In this document: in pieces, positions 25,915 to 34,927 of the stretch
Numbering within the stretch: position 1 is the stretch's first letter
How the letters are laid out: every line of letters starts with the position of its first letter
DNA from: an uncultured Thioclava sp.
Lineage (GTDB): Bacteria > Pseudomonadota > Alphaproteobacteria > Rhodobacterales > Rhodobacteraceae
Direction of reading: 5' to 3'
Length of the DNA stretch: 58,554 bases
Assembly: GCF_913064665.1 (NCBI RefSeq)
Contig: NZ_CAJYBT010000021.1
Span: forward strand, 1 to 58,554
Program-made: the position numbers and the translations under genes
Notes under the pieces: model-generated
The model's database searches: none
Seen by the model: only the letters and a program-made list of their open reading frames with translations
Told to the model about the DNA's origin: nothing

Positions 25915-25946
25915 GGAGGGCCAGGTGACCTGCGCGGCGCGCGCTG

Positions 25947-28900
25947 TTAAGCGATGCGCCAGATTTTCGCAGGCAGGCCTTGGCGCACGGCGGTGCCCGA
26001 GACCGGATCGACCCAGACGCCGGCTTTGTCGCGCGTCGGATCGATCAGCCCGAGATCATTGAGCAACACGCCCGCCGCCAGTCGCGGATCGCCCGGTTTG
26101 GTCTCGCCGTCGATGGTGATGTCATGCGCACCAAAGCCGCGATGACCAAAGCCGTGCTCGATTGCGACCGTGTCGGGCGCGATGCCCTCGCGCACCACCG
26201 CGACGCTTTCCAGCATGCCCCCCGGCGTTGTCAGGCGCACCATATCGCCGGTGCGGATGCCATGGGCGCGCGCCAATGCGCTGCCCACGATCACCGGGTT
26301 GGAGGCGACGATGCGCAACAGCACTTCGGCCCCGACAGAATACGAGTTCTGCAGTGGAGATTTGTAGCTGAAGACCCGGATCGGCCAGTCCTCTTTGGAA
26401 TAGTGATCGGAGACTTTCGATCCATCGGCGAATTCCGCCTCGCGCCAGGACGGGGTGCCGGGCACGCGGGTGCCGGTGGTGGCGCGGCGGAAGCTGCCGA
26501 GTTCCTCGTTCCAGATCATCATTGGTTTGTCGAACGCATAGGTCGCGCGCGCGCCGTCGTAGCTGCGCTCGATATTTTCATAGCGCCCGCCCTTGGCATA
26601 GATCGTCGCGGCGCGCCGCCATTCGTCGGGCTTGAGTACGGCTTGCAGGTCTTCCGCGATCCGCGCGACGTTGGACAGCGCGATATCTTCGTCGCTGGCG
26701 GGTGCCACCGGGGTCTTGCCCAGCATCGCGACATTGACCGCCCCGCGCAGATACCAATCCTCGGCTCGGTTGAGCGGATGCAGCACGCCCTGCGCATCGG
26801 GAATCGCCTCGTCGCCGAAACCGGGCAGGCCCATGCGTTTGGCCGTCGCGATCAGGAAGGTCTCCATCCCGACGCGGTCTCCTTGCGCATTCTTCTCCAT
26901 CCTTGGTTCGATCACCGGCCAGCGCGCGCAGGTCGCTTTGGTCGCCACGCCACCCCATGGCTTGGTGAAGCCCCACGTTTCATACATCACCGAATCCGGC
27001 ACGATATAGTCCGAGATCCCCGTGCTTTCATTGATGAAGGGATCAATCGAGATGATCAGCGGCACGACCTTGGGATCTTTCAGTTTTTCGACCAACGGCG
27101 CGACTCCGGGGATGCCATAGACCGGGTTGGTGTTGCGAAAGATCAGCGCCTCGGCCCCGTAGGGATAGTGGTTGACCATTGACGAAATCCACTCGGTCGC
27201 AAGGCCCGGCGCGTTGGGATACCAAGGGCCATCGGCGGGGTAGGGATTGCCCGCCGCTTTCTTGCGTTTGAATTCGCTGGTCTTTTCATAAGACACGTTG
27301 CGCCCCGCAGGCAGGCCTTTGGCTTTCACCGCGCCGGGGAAGCTGGCGAGGTCATAGGCCGGGCCCTTGTTTTCGGGGAACCCGCCGCCCGCGATCATTG
27401 CGCCGCCTTTCCAGTTCAGGTTGCCGATCAGCGTGTTGAGCATGCTGAGCGCATAGGCATTGGCAAAGCCCGACCCGCCCATCATCCCGCCATGGCTATC
27501 AACGGCGGCGCGGCGTCCATGGCTGGTGAATTCGCGCGCGAGGTCGATGATTTTGGCTGCGGGGATGCCGCAGGCTTCGCTATAGGCCTCAAGGCTTTGG
27601 CGATGGGCTTCGTCGCGCAACAGGCTGAGCGAGGTCTTAGCCGCGACGGGGCCGTTAGTGGTGTCCACCTCACCTTCAAAGAACAGCGGCGCGGGCGCGT
27701 TTCCGGCGGGAACGGGGCCATTTGACGACGCCACGAGATGGGGGTCGGCGTCGCAATAGGTGTCGCCCTCAACGGTCAGCCCCAGATCCGAGCCGCGCAG
27801 GAAATGCCCAAAGCGCGGATGGGTTTCGTCCACGATCACCAGATGGGTCGCGTTGGTCCAGCTTGCTTCACCCGCGGCATCGGCGGCGGCTTGCGAAGGC
27901 TGGGCGAGGTAGTCGTGATTGATCCGGTCATTGTCAAACATCCACGCCATCATCGCCATTGCCAGTGCCCCATCGGTGCCCGGTTTGATCGCCATCCAGC
28001 GCGACCGCTCGCCCGAGGGGCCGTTCTGCGCGTTGTTCAGGATCGGGTCGATCACCACATAGCTCAGATCGCCATCTGCGCGCGCCTTGGCCACCAGATT
28101 GCCGATGCGCTTGAACGGGTTGCCCGCATTGCCCGGCGCGGTGCCTGCGAAGATGATGAACTCGGCATTGGAAAAATCCGGCTTGGCATGGGGCATCGCC
28201 TTGAAGTCGCCAAACAGCGCGCCTGAGCCCGAGCGGAACGCTCCGCCGCAATAGCTGCCATGGCGGGTGAAGTTATTCGACCCGAAACTTTGCTTGAGCC
28301 AGCGCAGCACAAGATTGTCGCGCCCGTCATCGACGCAGTTCATCCACATCAAGCGGTTTGCGCGCGGGCCGAATTCGGGTGCACCCTCGACTGCTGGCGT
28401 TTCAAGGTCGCGAATTTCGCGCAGACCGGCGATGCGGCCCTCGCCAAACAGATCGCCGCCCTCGACGACCTCTTCGACAAGCTGTTCAAAGCTGATCGTC
28501 TGCCATTGTCCCGAGCCGCGCGGCCCGACCCGTTTCAGCGGTTTCAGCACCCGGCGCGGGTTCTCGACCTGTTGCAGCACGGCATTGCCGCGCCCGCAGG
28601 CGGTAGAGCGGTTGAGCAGCCCGTTGCCCTTACCAGCCTGCGCCATCGCAGCGAAACTTTCCGCGACCGAGCTTTCATAGGGGATGAAGGGATCGGTGCT
28701 CATCGGGGAATAGGGGTTGCCGGTGACGCGCAGCACCTTGTTGGCCGTCTTGTCCACCCGCACGCGCACGCCGCACATCGTGGTGCAGCCGATACACATC
28801 GTATAGCTCATCGCCTGATCGGGATTGAGCGCGATATCCCCGGTCTGCGGATTGACGCTGTATTCCGCCGGGCTCGAGTTGCCGGTGAGATGTTCGTTGC

Positions 28901-29024
28901 GCGGCACCGCGCCCGACCACTTACCCTTGGCCAGCTTTTTCACGGTTCCGGCATAGCCTACTCCGAACGTGGCCAGTGCCCCGGTCGCGACGGCACCTTT
29001 GAGAATGTTGCGGCGATTGGTCAT
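25947..29024 (-). CDS. ttrA: Tetrathionate reductase catalytic subunit TtrA
   Basis: This molybdopterin guanine dinucleotide enzyme of 1025 residues reduces tetrathionate to thiosulfate in the periplasm. The N-terminus MTNRRNILKGAVATGALATF is a twin-arginine signal. The [4Fe-4S] cysteines are in MCIGCTTMCGVRVRV, with a fourth in TACGRGNAV. The Mo-ligand cysteine is probably in HGSYCGGAFRSGSG. Length and domain order match Salmonella TtrA. It ends the minus-strand operon after ttrB and ttrC, 10 bases beyond ttrC. A related polysulfide or arsenate-type reductase is conceivable, but the ttrSRBC context makes TtrA the best call. Expression probably depends on TtrSR. Confidence 0.93.
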   Translation of the reverse strand: MTNRRNILKGAVATGALATFGVGYAGTVKKLAKGKWSGAVPRNEHLTGNSSPAEYSVNPQTGDIALNPDQAMSYTMCIGCTTMCGVRVRVDKTANKVLRVTGNPYSPMSTDPFIPYESSVAESFAAMAQAGKGNGLLNRSTACGRGNAVLQQVENPRRVLKPLKRVGPRGSGQWQTISFEQLVEEVVEGGDLFGEGRIAGLREIRDLETPAVEGAPEFGPRANRLMWMNCVDDGRDNLVLRWLKQSFGSNNFTRHGSYCGGAFRSGSGALFGDFKAMPHAKPDFSNAEFIIFAGTAPGNAGNPFKRIGNLVAKARADGDLSYVVIDPILNNAQNGPSGERSRWMAIKPGTDGALAMAMMAWMFDNDRINHDYLAQPSQAAADAAGEASWTNATHLVIVDETHPRFGHFLRGSDLGLTVEGDTYCDADPHLVASSNGPVPAGNAPAPLFFEGEVDTTNGPVAAKTSLSLLRDEAHRQSLEAYSEACGIPAAKIIDLAREFTSHGRRAAVDSHGGMMGGSGFANAYALSMLNTLIGNLNWKGGAMIAGGGFPENKGPAYDLASFPGAVKAKGLPAGRNVSYEKTSEFKRKKAAGNPYPADGPWYPNAPGLATEWISSMVNHYPYGAEALIFRNTNPVYGIPGVAPLVEKLKDPKVVPLIISIDPFINESTGISDYIVPDSVMYETWGFTKPWGGVATKATCARWPVIEPRMEKNAQGDRVGMETFLIATAKRMGLPGFGDEAIPDAQGVLHPLNRAEDWYLRGAVNVAMLGKTPVAPASDEDIALSNVARIAEDLQAVLKPDEWRRAATIYAKGGRYENIERSYDGARATYAFDKPMMIWNEELGSFRRATTGTRVPGTPSWREAEFADGSKVSDHYSKEDWPIRVFSYKSPLQNSYSVGAEVLLRIVASNPVIVGSALARAHGIRTGDMVRLTTPGGMLESVAVVREGIAPDTVAIEHGFGHRGFGAHDITIDGETKPGDPRLAAGVLLNDLGLIDPTRDKAGVWVDPVSGTAVRQGLPAKIWRIA

Positions 29025-29034
29025 GGCGGTCTCC

Positions 29035-30156
29035 TCAGACAGAGCGAGCAGGATGAGCGGGCGCAGAAGGGCGACGCCCGGCGGGCGGGGTCGCATCGGC
29101 CCAGGGGAAGAAGGTCGTGTAGGCGATGAGCAGGAAGATCCAGAGCCCGAAGGTGCCGATCACCCCCATCAGCCCGTCAAAGCCACTGGGCAGCAGCGCG
29201 TCATACAGGCCAGAGCCGACTTTCGGCACCGCCTGACCGCCCATGAAGACCGTCCAGCGAAACATCCAAGCGGCGTGGATCGCGATCAGCCCGGTCGCCC
29301 AGCCGGTATTGCGCGGCGCGACAAGCGCCAGCACGAAGGGCACAACGATGGCCAGCGCGCCCCAAGCCGCGATTTGCTTCCAGATCGGGAACCCCGCGAC
29401 CGAGGCCAGAGCTTGGCTATGGGCGGGCGACAGGCCCGAGCGGGCAATCGTGAACCAGATGATGCCAAGCCCACCAACCACGGCCAGCGCAAAGACCAGA
29501 TCGCGGTTGAGCGTTTCTTCGAGCGCGCCGTCGCGGTTCAGAACGCGTTCGAGCACCAGCATCACCCCCAGCGCGCCGACAAAGCCGGTGGCGGCGAATT
29601 GCAGCGGCAGCAGTGGTGAGTTCCACAGCGGGCGGGCGCGCACCACGGCGACCTCGGTGCCAGTGTAAAGCAGGATCCCCAGCGCCGCGAGCCCCGCGCC
29701 TAGGCCAAGCAGGCGGGCAAAGCCATTCGCCTCACCCTTCAGCGCCAGCAGGCGAAACAGCCAGGCAAAGCGCCAGTTTTCCTGCCCCATCGCATAAAAG
29801 GCGGGGCGGTGAATGGCCCATGCAAAGCCCAGCAACAGCGCGACGTAGCTCGGCACGATCCACGCGCCCCACGCCATCCAGGATGTCGTATGGGTGTAGA
29901 CGAAGAACTCCCAAAAGCGGAACGGCTGGTGTAGATCGGCCAGCAGCGCGACGGGGGCGACAACACCGGTGGTGACGGCCACCATCAGCGCCAGCCGTGC
30001 CTTGGGAAGATCGCCCGCCCGTCCCAGCACGAAACCGGGCAGCGCCATCAAAAGCGCCGTGCTTGAGATCGCGATCAGGAAGAAATATTGCACTGCCCAA
30101 GGCAGCCAGGCGGCCTCATGCACGGCTCCGACGAGTTCGTGGACTTGAACCTGCAT
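29035..30156 (-). CDS. ttrC: Tetrathionate reductase membrane subunit TtrC (NrfD family)
   Basis: This 373-residue NrfD/PsrC-type integral membrane protein has about nine hydrophobic segments. It would oxidise quinol and pass electrons to the TtrB iron-sulfur clusters. ADLHQPFRFWEFFVYTHTTSWMAWGAW is the conserved NrfD quinol-site region. The ATG at 30156 is preferred to the GTG three bases earlier because AAGGAGG sits seven bases before the ATG. Its start overlaps the ttrB stop (TGATG), so the two are translationally coupled. At the C-terminus, after the last helix, comes a proline-rich tail. Confidence 0.92.
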   Translation of the reverse strand: MQVQVHELVGAVHEAAWLPWAVQYFFLIAISSTALLMALPGFVLGRAGDLPKARLALMVAVTTGVVAPVALLADLHQPFRFWEFFVYTHTTSWMAWGAWIVPSYVALLLGFAWAIHRPAFYAMGQENWRFAWLFRLLALKGEANGFARLLGLGAGLAALGILLYTGTEVAVVRARPLWNSPLLPLQFAATGFVGALGVMLVLERVLNRDGALEETLNRDLVFALAVVGGLGIIWFTIARSGLSPAHSQALASVAGFPIWKQIAAWGALAIVVPFVLALVAPRNTGWATGLIAIHAAWMFRWTVFMGGQAVPKVGSGLYDALLPSGFDGLMGVIGTFGLWIFLLIAYTTFFPWADATPPAGRRPSAPAHPARSV

Positions 30157-30908
30157 CACAGACCCTCCTTATGGCTGCTCACGCTATCGGCCATCTCGGG
30201 ATGATAGGCGGCCTCACCGGCCACCCGACCGTCCAGCAGGTCATCCAGACCGATGTAATAGACATTGGGATTGGTGTGCATCTCGGGGCGTAGCACCGAG
30301 ACCTCGTTCTCGCGCAGCATCCGCGACACCTCGCTGCCGGCATCGTTCAGATCGCCGAAATTGCGCGCCCCGCCAACGCAGGTCTCGACACAGGCTGGCA
30401 GCAGCCCCGCCTGTGTGCGGTGGAAACAGAAGGTGCATTTATCCGCCACCTGCGTCTCATGGTTGATGAAGCGCGCGTCATAGGGGCAGGCCTGCACGCA
30501 ATAGGCGCAGCCCACGCATTTGCTGGCATCCACCAGCACTTCGCCATTCTCCGCCTTGAAGGTCGCCTCGACCGGGCAGACCGGCAGGCAGGGCGGATCA
30601 TCGCAATGGTTACACAGCCGGGGCAGCATCACCATTGCCGGGTCCTGACCGTCCTTGACCAGTTCATAGACCGAGACATGGGTGCGAAACGCGCCTTCGG
30701 GGACGGCGTTTTCCATGATGCAGGCGACGGTGCAGGCCTGACAGCCGATGCATTTGCGCAGATCGACCACCATGCCCCAATGCGGGACGGCGGTGGGCGT
30801 GTCGGATTGCGCGGCTTCGGCGGCTTGGCTCGCACCTGCGATTGAGGCGGCGGCGCCGATGGTCACCTTGCCGATCGCGCCAAGAAAGCCGCGGCGGGTC
30901 GTGTCCAT
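30156..30908 (-). CDS. ttrB: Tetrathionate reductase iron-sulfur subunit TtrB
   Basis: This 250-residue electron-transfer subunit has four [4Fe-4S] clusters. The N-terminus MDTTRRGFLGAIGKVTIG is a twin-arginine signal with a following AAASIAGASQAAEAA hydrophobic stretch. Cysteine motifs in order are CIGCQACTVAC, CNHCDDPPCLPVC, CVGCAYCVQAC and a pair in KCTFCFH with CVETC. It bridges TtrC in the membrane and TtrA in the periplasm. It is the first structural gene of the ttrBCA operon; a 97-base gap with inverted repeats separates it from ttrR upstream. Confidence 0.95.
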   Translation of the reverse strand: MDTTRRGFLGAIGKVTIGAAASIAGASQAAEAAQSDTPTAVPHWGMVVDLRKCIGCQACTVACIMENAVPEGAFRTHVSVYELVKDGQDPAMVMLPRLCNHCDDPPCLPVCPVEATFKAENGEVLVDASKCVGCAYCVQACPYDARFINHETQVADKCTFCFHRTQAGLLPACVETCVGGARNFGDLNDAGSEVSRMLRENEVSVLRPEMHTNPNVYYIGLDDLLDGRVAGEAAYHPEMADSVSSHKEGL

Positions 30909-30957
30909 AGGGCTGATCCTTTCTATGCTGGGTCAGCCCGAACTTTACGTTGATGCC

Positions 30958-30979
30958 TTGCACCGCTCTATCGGTGCAA
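30958..30979. promoter_or_regulatory. Inverted repeat upstream of ttrB, candidate TtrR operator
   Basis: TTGCACCG-CTCTAT-CGGTGCAA is a perfect dyad with 8-bp arms and a 6-bp spacer, centred about 60 bases upstream of the ttrB ATG. This position suits binding of an activator such as TtrR in front of the ttrBCA promoter. A second palindrome, GGGGTTAACCCC (30995-31006), lies just beyond and touches the ttrR stop codon. As RNA, either could also fold as a hairpin between ttrR and ttrB. The choice between DNA operator and RNA structure is open. Confidence 0.5.
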
Positions 30980-31005
30980 ACCCCGAAGGGTCTGGGGGTT
31001 AACCC

Positions 31006-31623
31006 CTAATCCGCCTGCCATCCCGCCGCGACAAGGCGTCGCACCAGATCGGCAGCGCTGCTGGCTTGCATCTTGTCCATCACGTTGTGGCGGTGGTTTT
31101 CCACTGTTTTGAGACTGATACCCAGATCATGCGCGATCTGCTTGTTCTGCCGCCCTGCCAGCACGGCGCGCGCCACTTCGGCCTCGCGCGCGGTCAGGCT
31201 TTCGATGCCCCGGGTCAGCTGTTCGCGCCCGCCCAGCGATTGCGCGCGTTCGCCGCTGACACGCAGCGCCTCGTTGATGCGCTCGACAAGGGCCATGCCA
31301 TTGACCGGCTTTTCAAAAAAATCCATCGCGCCAGTCCGCATCGCGCGCACCGCCATCGGCACATCACCATGCCCCGTGATCATGATCACCGGCAGCGGGC
31401 AGTCCCGCCGCCCCAGCTCGTCCAGCAGGTCCAGCCCCGTCATTCCGGGCATGCGGACATCGGCAAGAATGCAGCCCACAATCTGATTGCCCAGCGTGGC
31501 CAGCAGATCGGCGGCGCTGGCATGCGATGCAATCGTCAGCCCCAGCGAGGACAGCAAGAACCCCAGCCCCTCGCGCGCGGCGCGGTCATCATCGACGATA
31601 TGGATCACGGGCGTGTCGTTCAT
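31006..31623 (-). CDS. ttrR: Tetrathionate response regulator TtrR (FixJ/LuxR type)
   Basis: The protein has 205 residues. The receiver domain has the phospho-acceptor D55 in CILADVRMPGMTGLDLL, acidic residues in IVDDD, and the conserved lysine in FEKPVNG. A C-terminal LuxR-type helix-turn-helix is seen in LTAREAEVARAVLAGRQNKQIAHDLGISLKTVENHR. In Salmonella TtrR activates ttrBCA when TtrS senses tetrathionate. It overlaps ttrS by 4 bases (ATGA) and precedes ttrB by 97 bases. Similarity to FixJ alone would allow other roles; the locus fixes the call. Confidence 0.92.
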   Translation of the reverse strand: MNDTPVIHIVDDDRAAREGLGFLLSSLGLTIASHASAADLLATLGNQIVGCILADVRMPGMTGLDLLDELGRRDCPLPVIMITGHGDVPMAVRAMRTGAMDFFEKPVNGMALVERINEALRVSGERAQSLGGREQLTRGIESLTAREAEVARAVLAGRQNKQIAHDLGISLKTVENHRHNVMDKMQASSAADLVRRLVAAGWQAD

Positions 31624-33428
31624 GCGGCATCCTCACCGATTGGCAGCCAGATCGCCACCCGCAATCCCACCCCATCCGCCGGACGCTGCGCGCGCATCCA
31701 GCCGCCATGCGCCTCAATGATCGAGCGCGACAGGGCCAGCCCCAGCCCGATCCCTTCGGGTTTCGTGGTGTAAAACGCCTCGGCGAAATGGGCCATCGCG
31801 GTCTCGGACATGCCCGTGCCGCGATCGCGCAGCGACAGGCAGATCCCCGCGCCACGACCGGGTTCTTCGGCGCGTTCGGCAGTGATGAGAATGCGGCGCT
31901 GGGCGGGCTCGGTCTGTGCCATCGCGTCCACCGCGTTCTGCACGAGGTTAAGGATCACCTGCGTCAGATGTACCCGGTCGCCGATCACTTGCGGTAGCCC
32001 CTCGGCGCACAACACCTCGACGCGCACGCCCGCGCGGTGGGTCTGGGCGTGATACAGCGCGCTGCATTCCGCCAGCAGTTCGCAGATGTTGATCGGGGCG
32101 CGCTGGCTTTCGCGTTTGCGCACGAAGGCGCGGATGCGGCGGATCACGGTGGCCGCGCGCTCGGCCTGCGCGGCGATCTCGCCCGAGGCGGTCTCCATAT
32201 CGCCCTGCGAGAAATTGCCCGTCTTGAGCCGCAGCAAGCAGCCCTGCGCATAGTTGGAAATCGCCGAAAGCGGCTGGTTCAGCTCATGCGCGATGGACGA
32301 GGCCATCTCGCCCAGAATCGAGAGCCGCGCGACATGTTCCAGCTCGCGCATATGCAGCCGGTCGGCGGTTTCGGCGCGCTCGCGTTCGATCATCTCTTGC
32401 TTGAGTTGGGTGTTGGCCGCGTCCAGCGCCCGCGTGCGCCGCCGCACCAGTGTCTCGATGCGCACGGAATAAAGCGCCCAGAACATCAGCGCCACGGCCA
32501 GCGCGATCAACCAGTCGCGGTAATCGGCGATAAAATCGCGCAGGTTGACCGGGCCGGTGCGGGCATAGGGGCCAAGCTGCAACTGGCGCAGCAGATCATG
32601 CACCGGCTGGTAATCCAGCGGCACCGTCCAGCGATTGCCCGAGGGCATCTGCATCAGCGCAATCGCCACCTGCTTGGCCAGTTCGGGCGAGGTCGCGGGC
32701 GTTTTCGCAAAGGGCCAACCGGGATAGACCCTGCTCGAGAGCGCACATTGCGTCTGGCCAGATGGCTGAAGGGCAAAAGCGTGCAGCGCCCCGTAGCGCA
32801 CCGGGTCGTCGCGCTGCAATTGCTCAAGCATGCAAGGGCGCAGCACCGCCGCATCGGCGCGCCCCTCCAGCACCGCTTGGGCGGCGCGCTGCATCGGATA
32901 GCCCGTCACCTCAAGCTGCACCTTGGCGGGCAGTCGGGGATCGGCTTTCAGCATCTCGGACCAGATCACCTGAAACCCACCAAACGCCTCGGGGGCGGTG
33001 ATCGCCATCTTGCGCCCGGCGAGATCATCGAGGGTTTTCAGGTCTTGGGTCGTGACCAGCGTCGAGCCCACCGGCTGATCGGACTGCGCGGTGGCGATGC
33101 GGCTGATATGATGGCGATATTCCAACTCGGCATAATTGCCCGGATTGGTGATGACGAAATCCAGATCCTGCGCCGCAAGCGCCGCGTCGAGCTGATGGAT
33201 ATCAAGCGGCTCGAAGCGGAAATCATAGCCGGGCAGGGCCGCATCCAGCGCGGCTTCGGTGGGCTTCCAATGGCTGAGCGAGTGATCCGAGCCGAGGTAA
33301 TCCAGAACCCCGATCCGCAGCGTCTCTTGCGCCTGCGCTGCCGGGGCGAGCAGGATGAGACAAGGGAGCATCGCCAGAACATGCCGCCCACCAACCCGCA
33401 ACCGCGCGGCCACGATCTTCAATGTCAC
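31620..33428 (-). CDS. ttrS: Tetrathionate sensor histidine kinase TtrS
   Basis: The protein has about 602 residues. A signal segment ends at AAQAQ, then a periplasmic PhnD/phosphonate-binding-like domain follows (TLRIGVLDYLGSDHSLSHW..., including FVITNPGNYAELEY). A membrane helix is near residue 320 (DWLIALAVALMFWALYSVRI). The kinase core has the H-box LGEMASSIAHELNQPLSAIS (His near 381), an N-box ILNLVQNAVDAM and glycine boxes. This architecture matches Salmonella TtrS. The start is uncertain: GTG at 33428 gives a basic n-region before the signal helix; ATG at 33371 is the alternative. Upstream in-frame sequence does not look coding. Confidence 0.9.
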   Translation of the reverse strand: MTLKIVAARLRVGGRHVLAMLPCLILLAPAAQAQETLRIGVLDYLGSDHSLSHWKPTEAALDAALPGYDFRFEPLDIHQLDAALAAQDLDFVITNPGNYAELEYRHHISRIATAQSDQPVGSTLVTTQDLKTLDDLAGRKMAITAPEAFGGFQVIWSEMLKADPRLPAKVQLEVTGYPMQRAAQAVLEGRADAAVLRPCMLEQLQRDDPVRYGALHAFALQPSGQTQCALSSRVYPGWPFAKTPATSPELAKQVAIALMQMPSGNRWTVPLDYQPVHDLLRQLQLGPYARTGPVNLRDFIADYRDWLIALAVALMFWALYSVRIETLVRRRTRALDAANTQLKQEMIERERAETADRLHMRELEHVARLSILGEMASSIAHELNQPLSAISNYAQGCLLRLKTGNFSQGDMETASGEIAAQAERAATVIRRIRAFVRKRESQRAPINICELLAECSALYHAQTHRAGVRVEVLCAEGLPQVIGDRVHLTQVILNLVQNAVDAMAQTEPAQRRILITAERAEEPGRGAGICLSLRDRGTGMSETAMAHFAEAFYTTKPEGIGLGLALSRSIIEAHGGWMRAQRPADGVGLRVAIWLPIGEDAA

Positions 33429-33839
33429 ATCGCTATTCCCACAATCACGCGCCTGAGCCAGATCCGTTCGCCCAGCTTTCGGGATGCCAGAATGCTTTGG
33501 CGCGGTCAAATGGCACGCATCTCGGTTGCGCAGGTGATACGGCCTCAATCGCTGCAGAGGGAAAGAAAAAGGCGGCCTGGACCGCGCGATCATTGTTGGG
33601 GGAGAGGCCATGAAGCCATTCCTTCCCGAGACACAGCGCCAATCCATCTTGGGCCGTTGATCGTCTCCACGCGTCACCCCGATGGTTGGCGACAATGGGA
33701 AAGGGCGCGGCGTGCTGCGCGCCCTTGTCACGCCTGTGCGCTTCTGTAGCGCCCCGTGTTGGTTTCGTCGGTTTCGACGGCACGTATTTATAACGCAGGG
33801 GAGGCGAGAAAACCTTCACGGTCGAACACGGAGGCGGTC
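33429..33839. other. Intergenic region between ttrS and the MocA-like gene
   Basis: These 411 bases hold no gene that can be supported. The minus-strand frame of ttrS stays open through most of it, but the composition (many Arg, Ser and Pro, no conserved block) does not look coding. The region should contain the ttrSR promoter. It is also the left border of the accessory block that begins with the MocA-like gene. No transposase, tRNA or clear direct repeat was seen here. Confidence 0.5.
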
Positions 33840-34391
33840 TCAATTCCGCCAGAGGTCTTGCGGAATGTCGATGTCACAGGCTTCTTGGGCCGAGAGGGGA
33901 ATAAGCGACTTGTGCGGCAGGGCGCGCAGCAGCTCTCGGGCGCCTTGATCCTGTTCCGGGTCGGGCATGCGCCGCATATCATCTGCGACCAAAAGTGCCG
34001 GCGGCATCGAGATGCCGTTGAAAACGCAGGCGCGGCTGCCGCTGTCGCTATTCACCAAGGTTCGGAGTGTGTCAGTTGAAACGGAGGGCATGTCGCCCAA
34101 TACGAACAGCGCGCGTTCCGCGTGCAGCGTCATAGCGCAGTCGCGCGCCATTCGCCACGTCCGAGAGAGCGGCAGGCCCCGCTCAATCTGATGCACTTGG
34201 AACGACGCAGGGAGCGCTGCGCCCACCCTCTCGGAAGAGACGAGCGCAAGAAGCGCGTCGCACCCCGCTGCCTCGAGGGAGCGCGCAGCTGCAAGCACCA
34301 GAGGCGCGCCGTTCCAGTCTGCAAGAAGCTTGTCCTGAGAGCCGAAGCGACGAGAGGCGCCAGCGGCGAGAAGGATGCCGAGCGTGCGCAT
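33840..34391 (-). CDS. MobA-like NTP transferase, probable molybdenum cofactor cytidylyltransferase (MocA type)
   Basis: The protein has 183 residues. The nucleotidyltransferase opening is LGILLAAGASRRFGSQDKLL, with the later LFVLGDMPSVSTDTL metal-binding block and a C-terminal CDIDIPQDL. This is the MocA/CoxMSL-associated branch, which converts molybdopterin to MCD, the cofactor form used by xanthine oxidase-family enzymes. That fits the CoxM/S/L-type hydroxylase genes in the same block and the XdhC-like protein at its far end. It lies downstream of the NIPSNAP gene by 17 bases, in the same orientation. Confidence 0.85.
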   Translation of the reverse strand: MRTLGILLAAGASRRFGSQDKLLADWNGAPLVLAAARSLEAAGCDALLALVSSERVGAALPASFQVHQIERGLPLSRTWRMARDCAMTLHAERALFVLGDMPSVSTDTLRTLVNSDSGSRACVFNGISMPPALLVADDMRRMPDPEQDQGARELLRALPHKSLIPLSAQEACDIDIPQDLWRN

Positions 34392-34408
34392 GGTGACTTG
34401 CGCCCGGT

Positions 34409-34720
34409 TCAGTCAAGCGGAGAGAAAGCGGCGGGTTGCAGGAAGATGCTTTCCTGATGCACGAGATAGGGAAGGATCTTGGGCACGAAACCCTGCCAGT
34501 CCGAGTCTGCGCCGAGCTTGGCTCTTTGTGCGCTGCGGTGGCCATAATCTTCATAGGCCCAAAGGAAGGTGACCGCGTTCAGTACGCCACTGTCACTGAC
34601 CCAGCATCCGGCGAGCTTCGCGTATTGACTGATGATATGAAGCCCCTCGGCCTCATAGAGCTTGAGGAATTCAGGCGCTTTCCCGGGCGTGATGCGGTAG
34701 GTTCTTTGTTCATAGATCAT
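34409..34720 (-). CDS. NIPSNAP family protein
   Basis: The protein has 103 residues. The N-terminus MIYEQRTYRITPGKAPEFLKL and the central WVSDSGVLNAVTFLWAYEDYGHR match the ferredoxin-like dimeric alpha/beta barrel of NIPSNAP proteins, found in many catabolic clusters with no fixed activity. The ATG at 34720 is chosen because GGAG lies six bases upstream; the ATG 15 bases earlier has no good site. It diverges from the TetR gene, and a candidate operator lies between them, so it may be induced with the importer operon. It probably forms a small unit with the MocA-like gene. Confidence 0.82.
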   Translation of the reverse strand: MIYEQRTYRITPGKAPEFLKLYEAEGLHIISQYAKLAGCWVSDSGVLNAVTFLWAYEDYGHRSAQRAKLGADSDWQGFVPKILPYLVHQESIFLQPAAFSPLD

Positions 34721-34815
34721 GATGCGCTCCGGCATGAATGGCTTTGAATCTTAGGCACTGGTGCGCCACGATGTGTTAAGGCTATGACCAAATTCTTGGT
34801 GCACGCAACATTTAA

Positions 34816-34831
34816 GTCGTCACTCGACGAA
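34816..34831. promoter_or_regulatory. Candidate TetR operator 1 (tetR/NIPSNAP intergenic)
   Basis: GTCGTCACTCGACGAA contains perfect 5-bp arms TCGTC and GACGA around a 4-bp spacer. It is 14/16 identical to the site at 35732-35747 before the binding-protein gene. It lies 95 bases upstream of the NIPSNAP start and 96 bases upstream of the chosen tetR start, where a regulator could control both divergent genes. Confidence 0.6.
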
Positions 34832-34927
34832 AAAAGCTTTGCCCGCGCGCGTCGTGGGCTACTATGCAATATTAAGGGCGTTGCGTCCGACGTCATGGTT
34901 AAGAACAACGGATGCGAGGGGGATAAC

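Noticed and set aside
32037-33749. 570-codon plus-strand ORF
   Set aside because: Antisense to ttrS; Arg- and His-rich composition and no recognisable domain.
34784-34927. Upstream in-frame start for the TetR gene
   Set aside because: It would place the candidate operator inside the coding region and has a poor ribosome-binding site, whereas the GTG at 34928 has GAGGGGG at good spacing.
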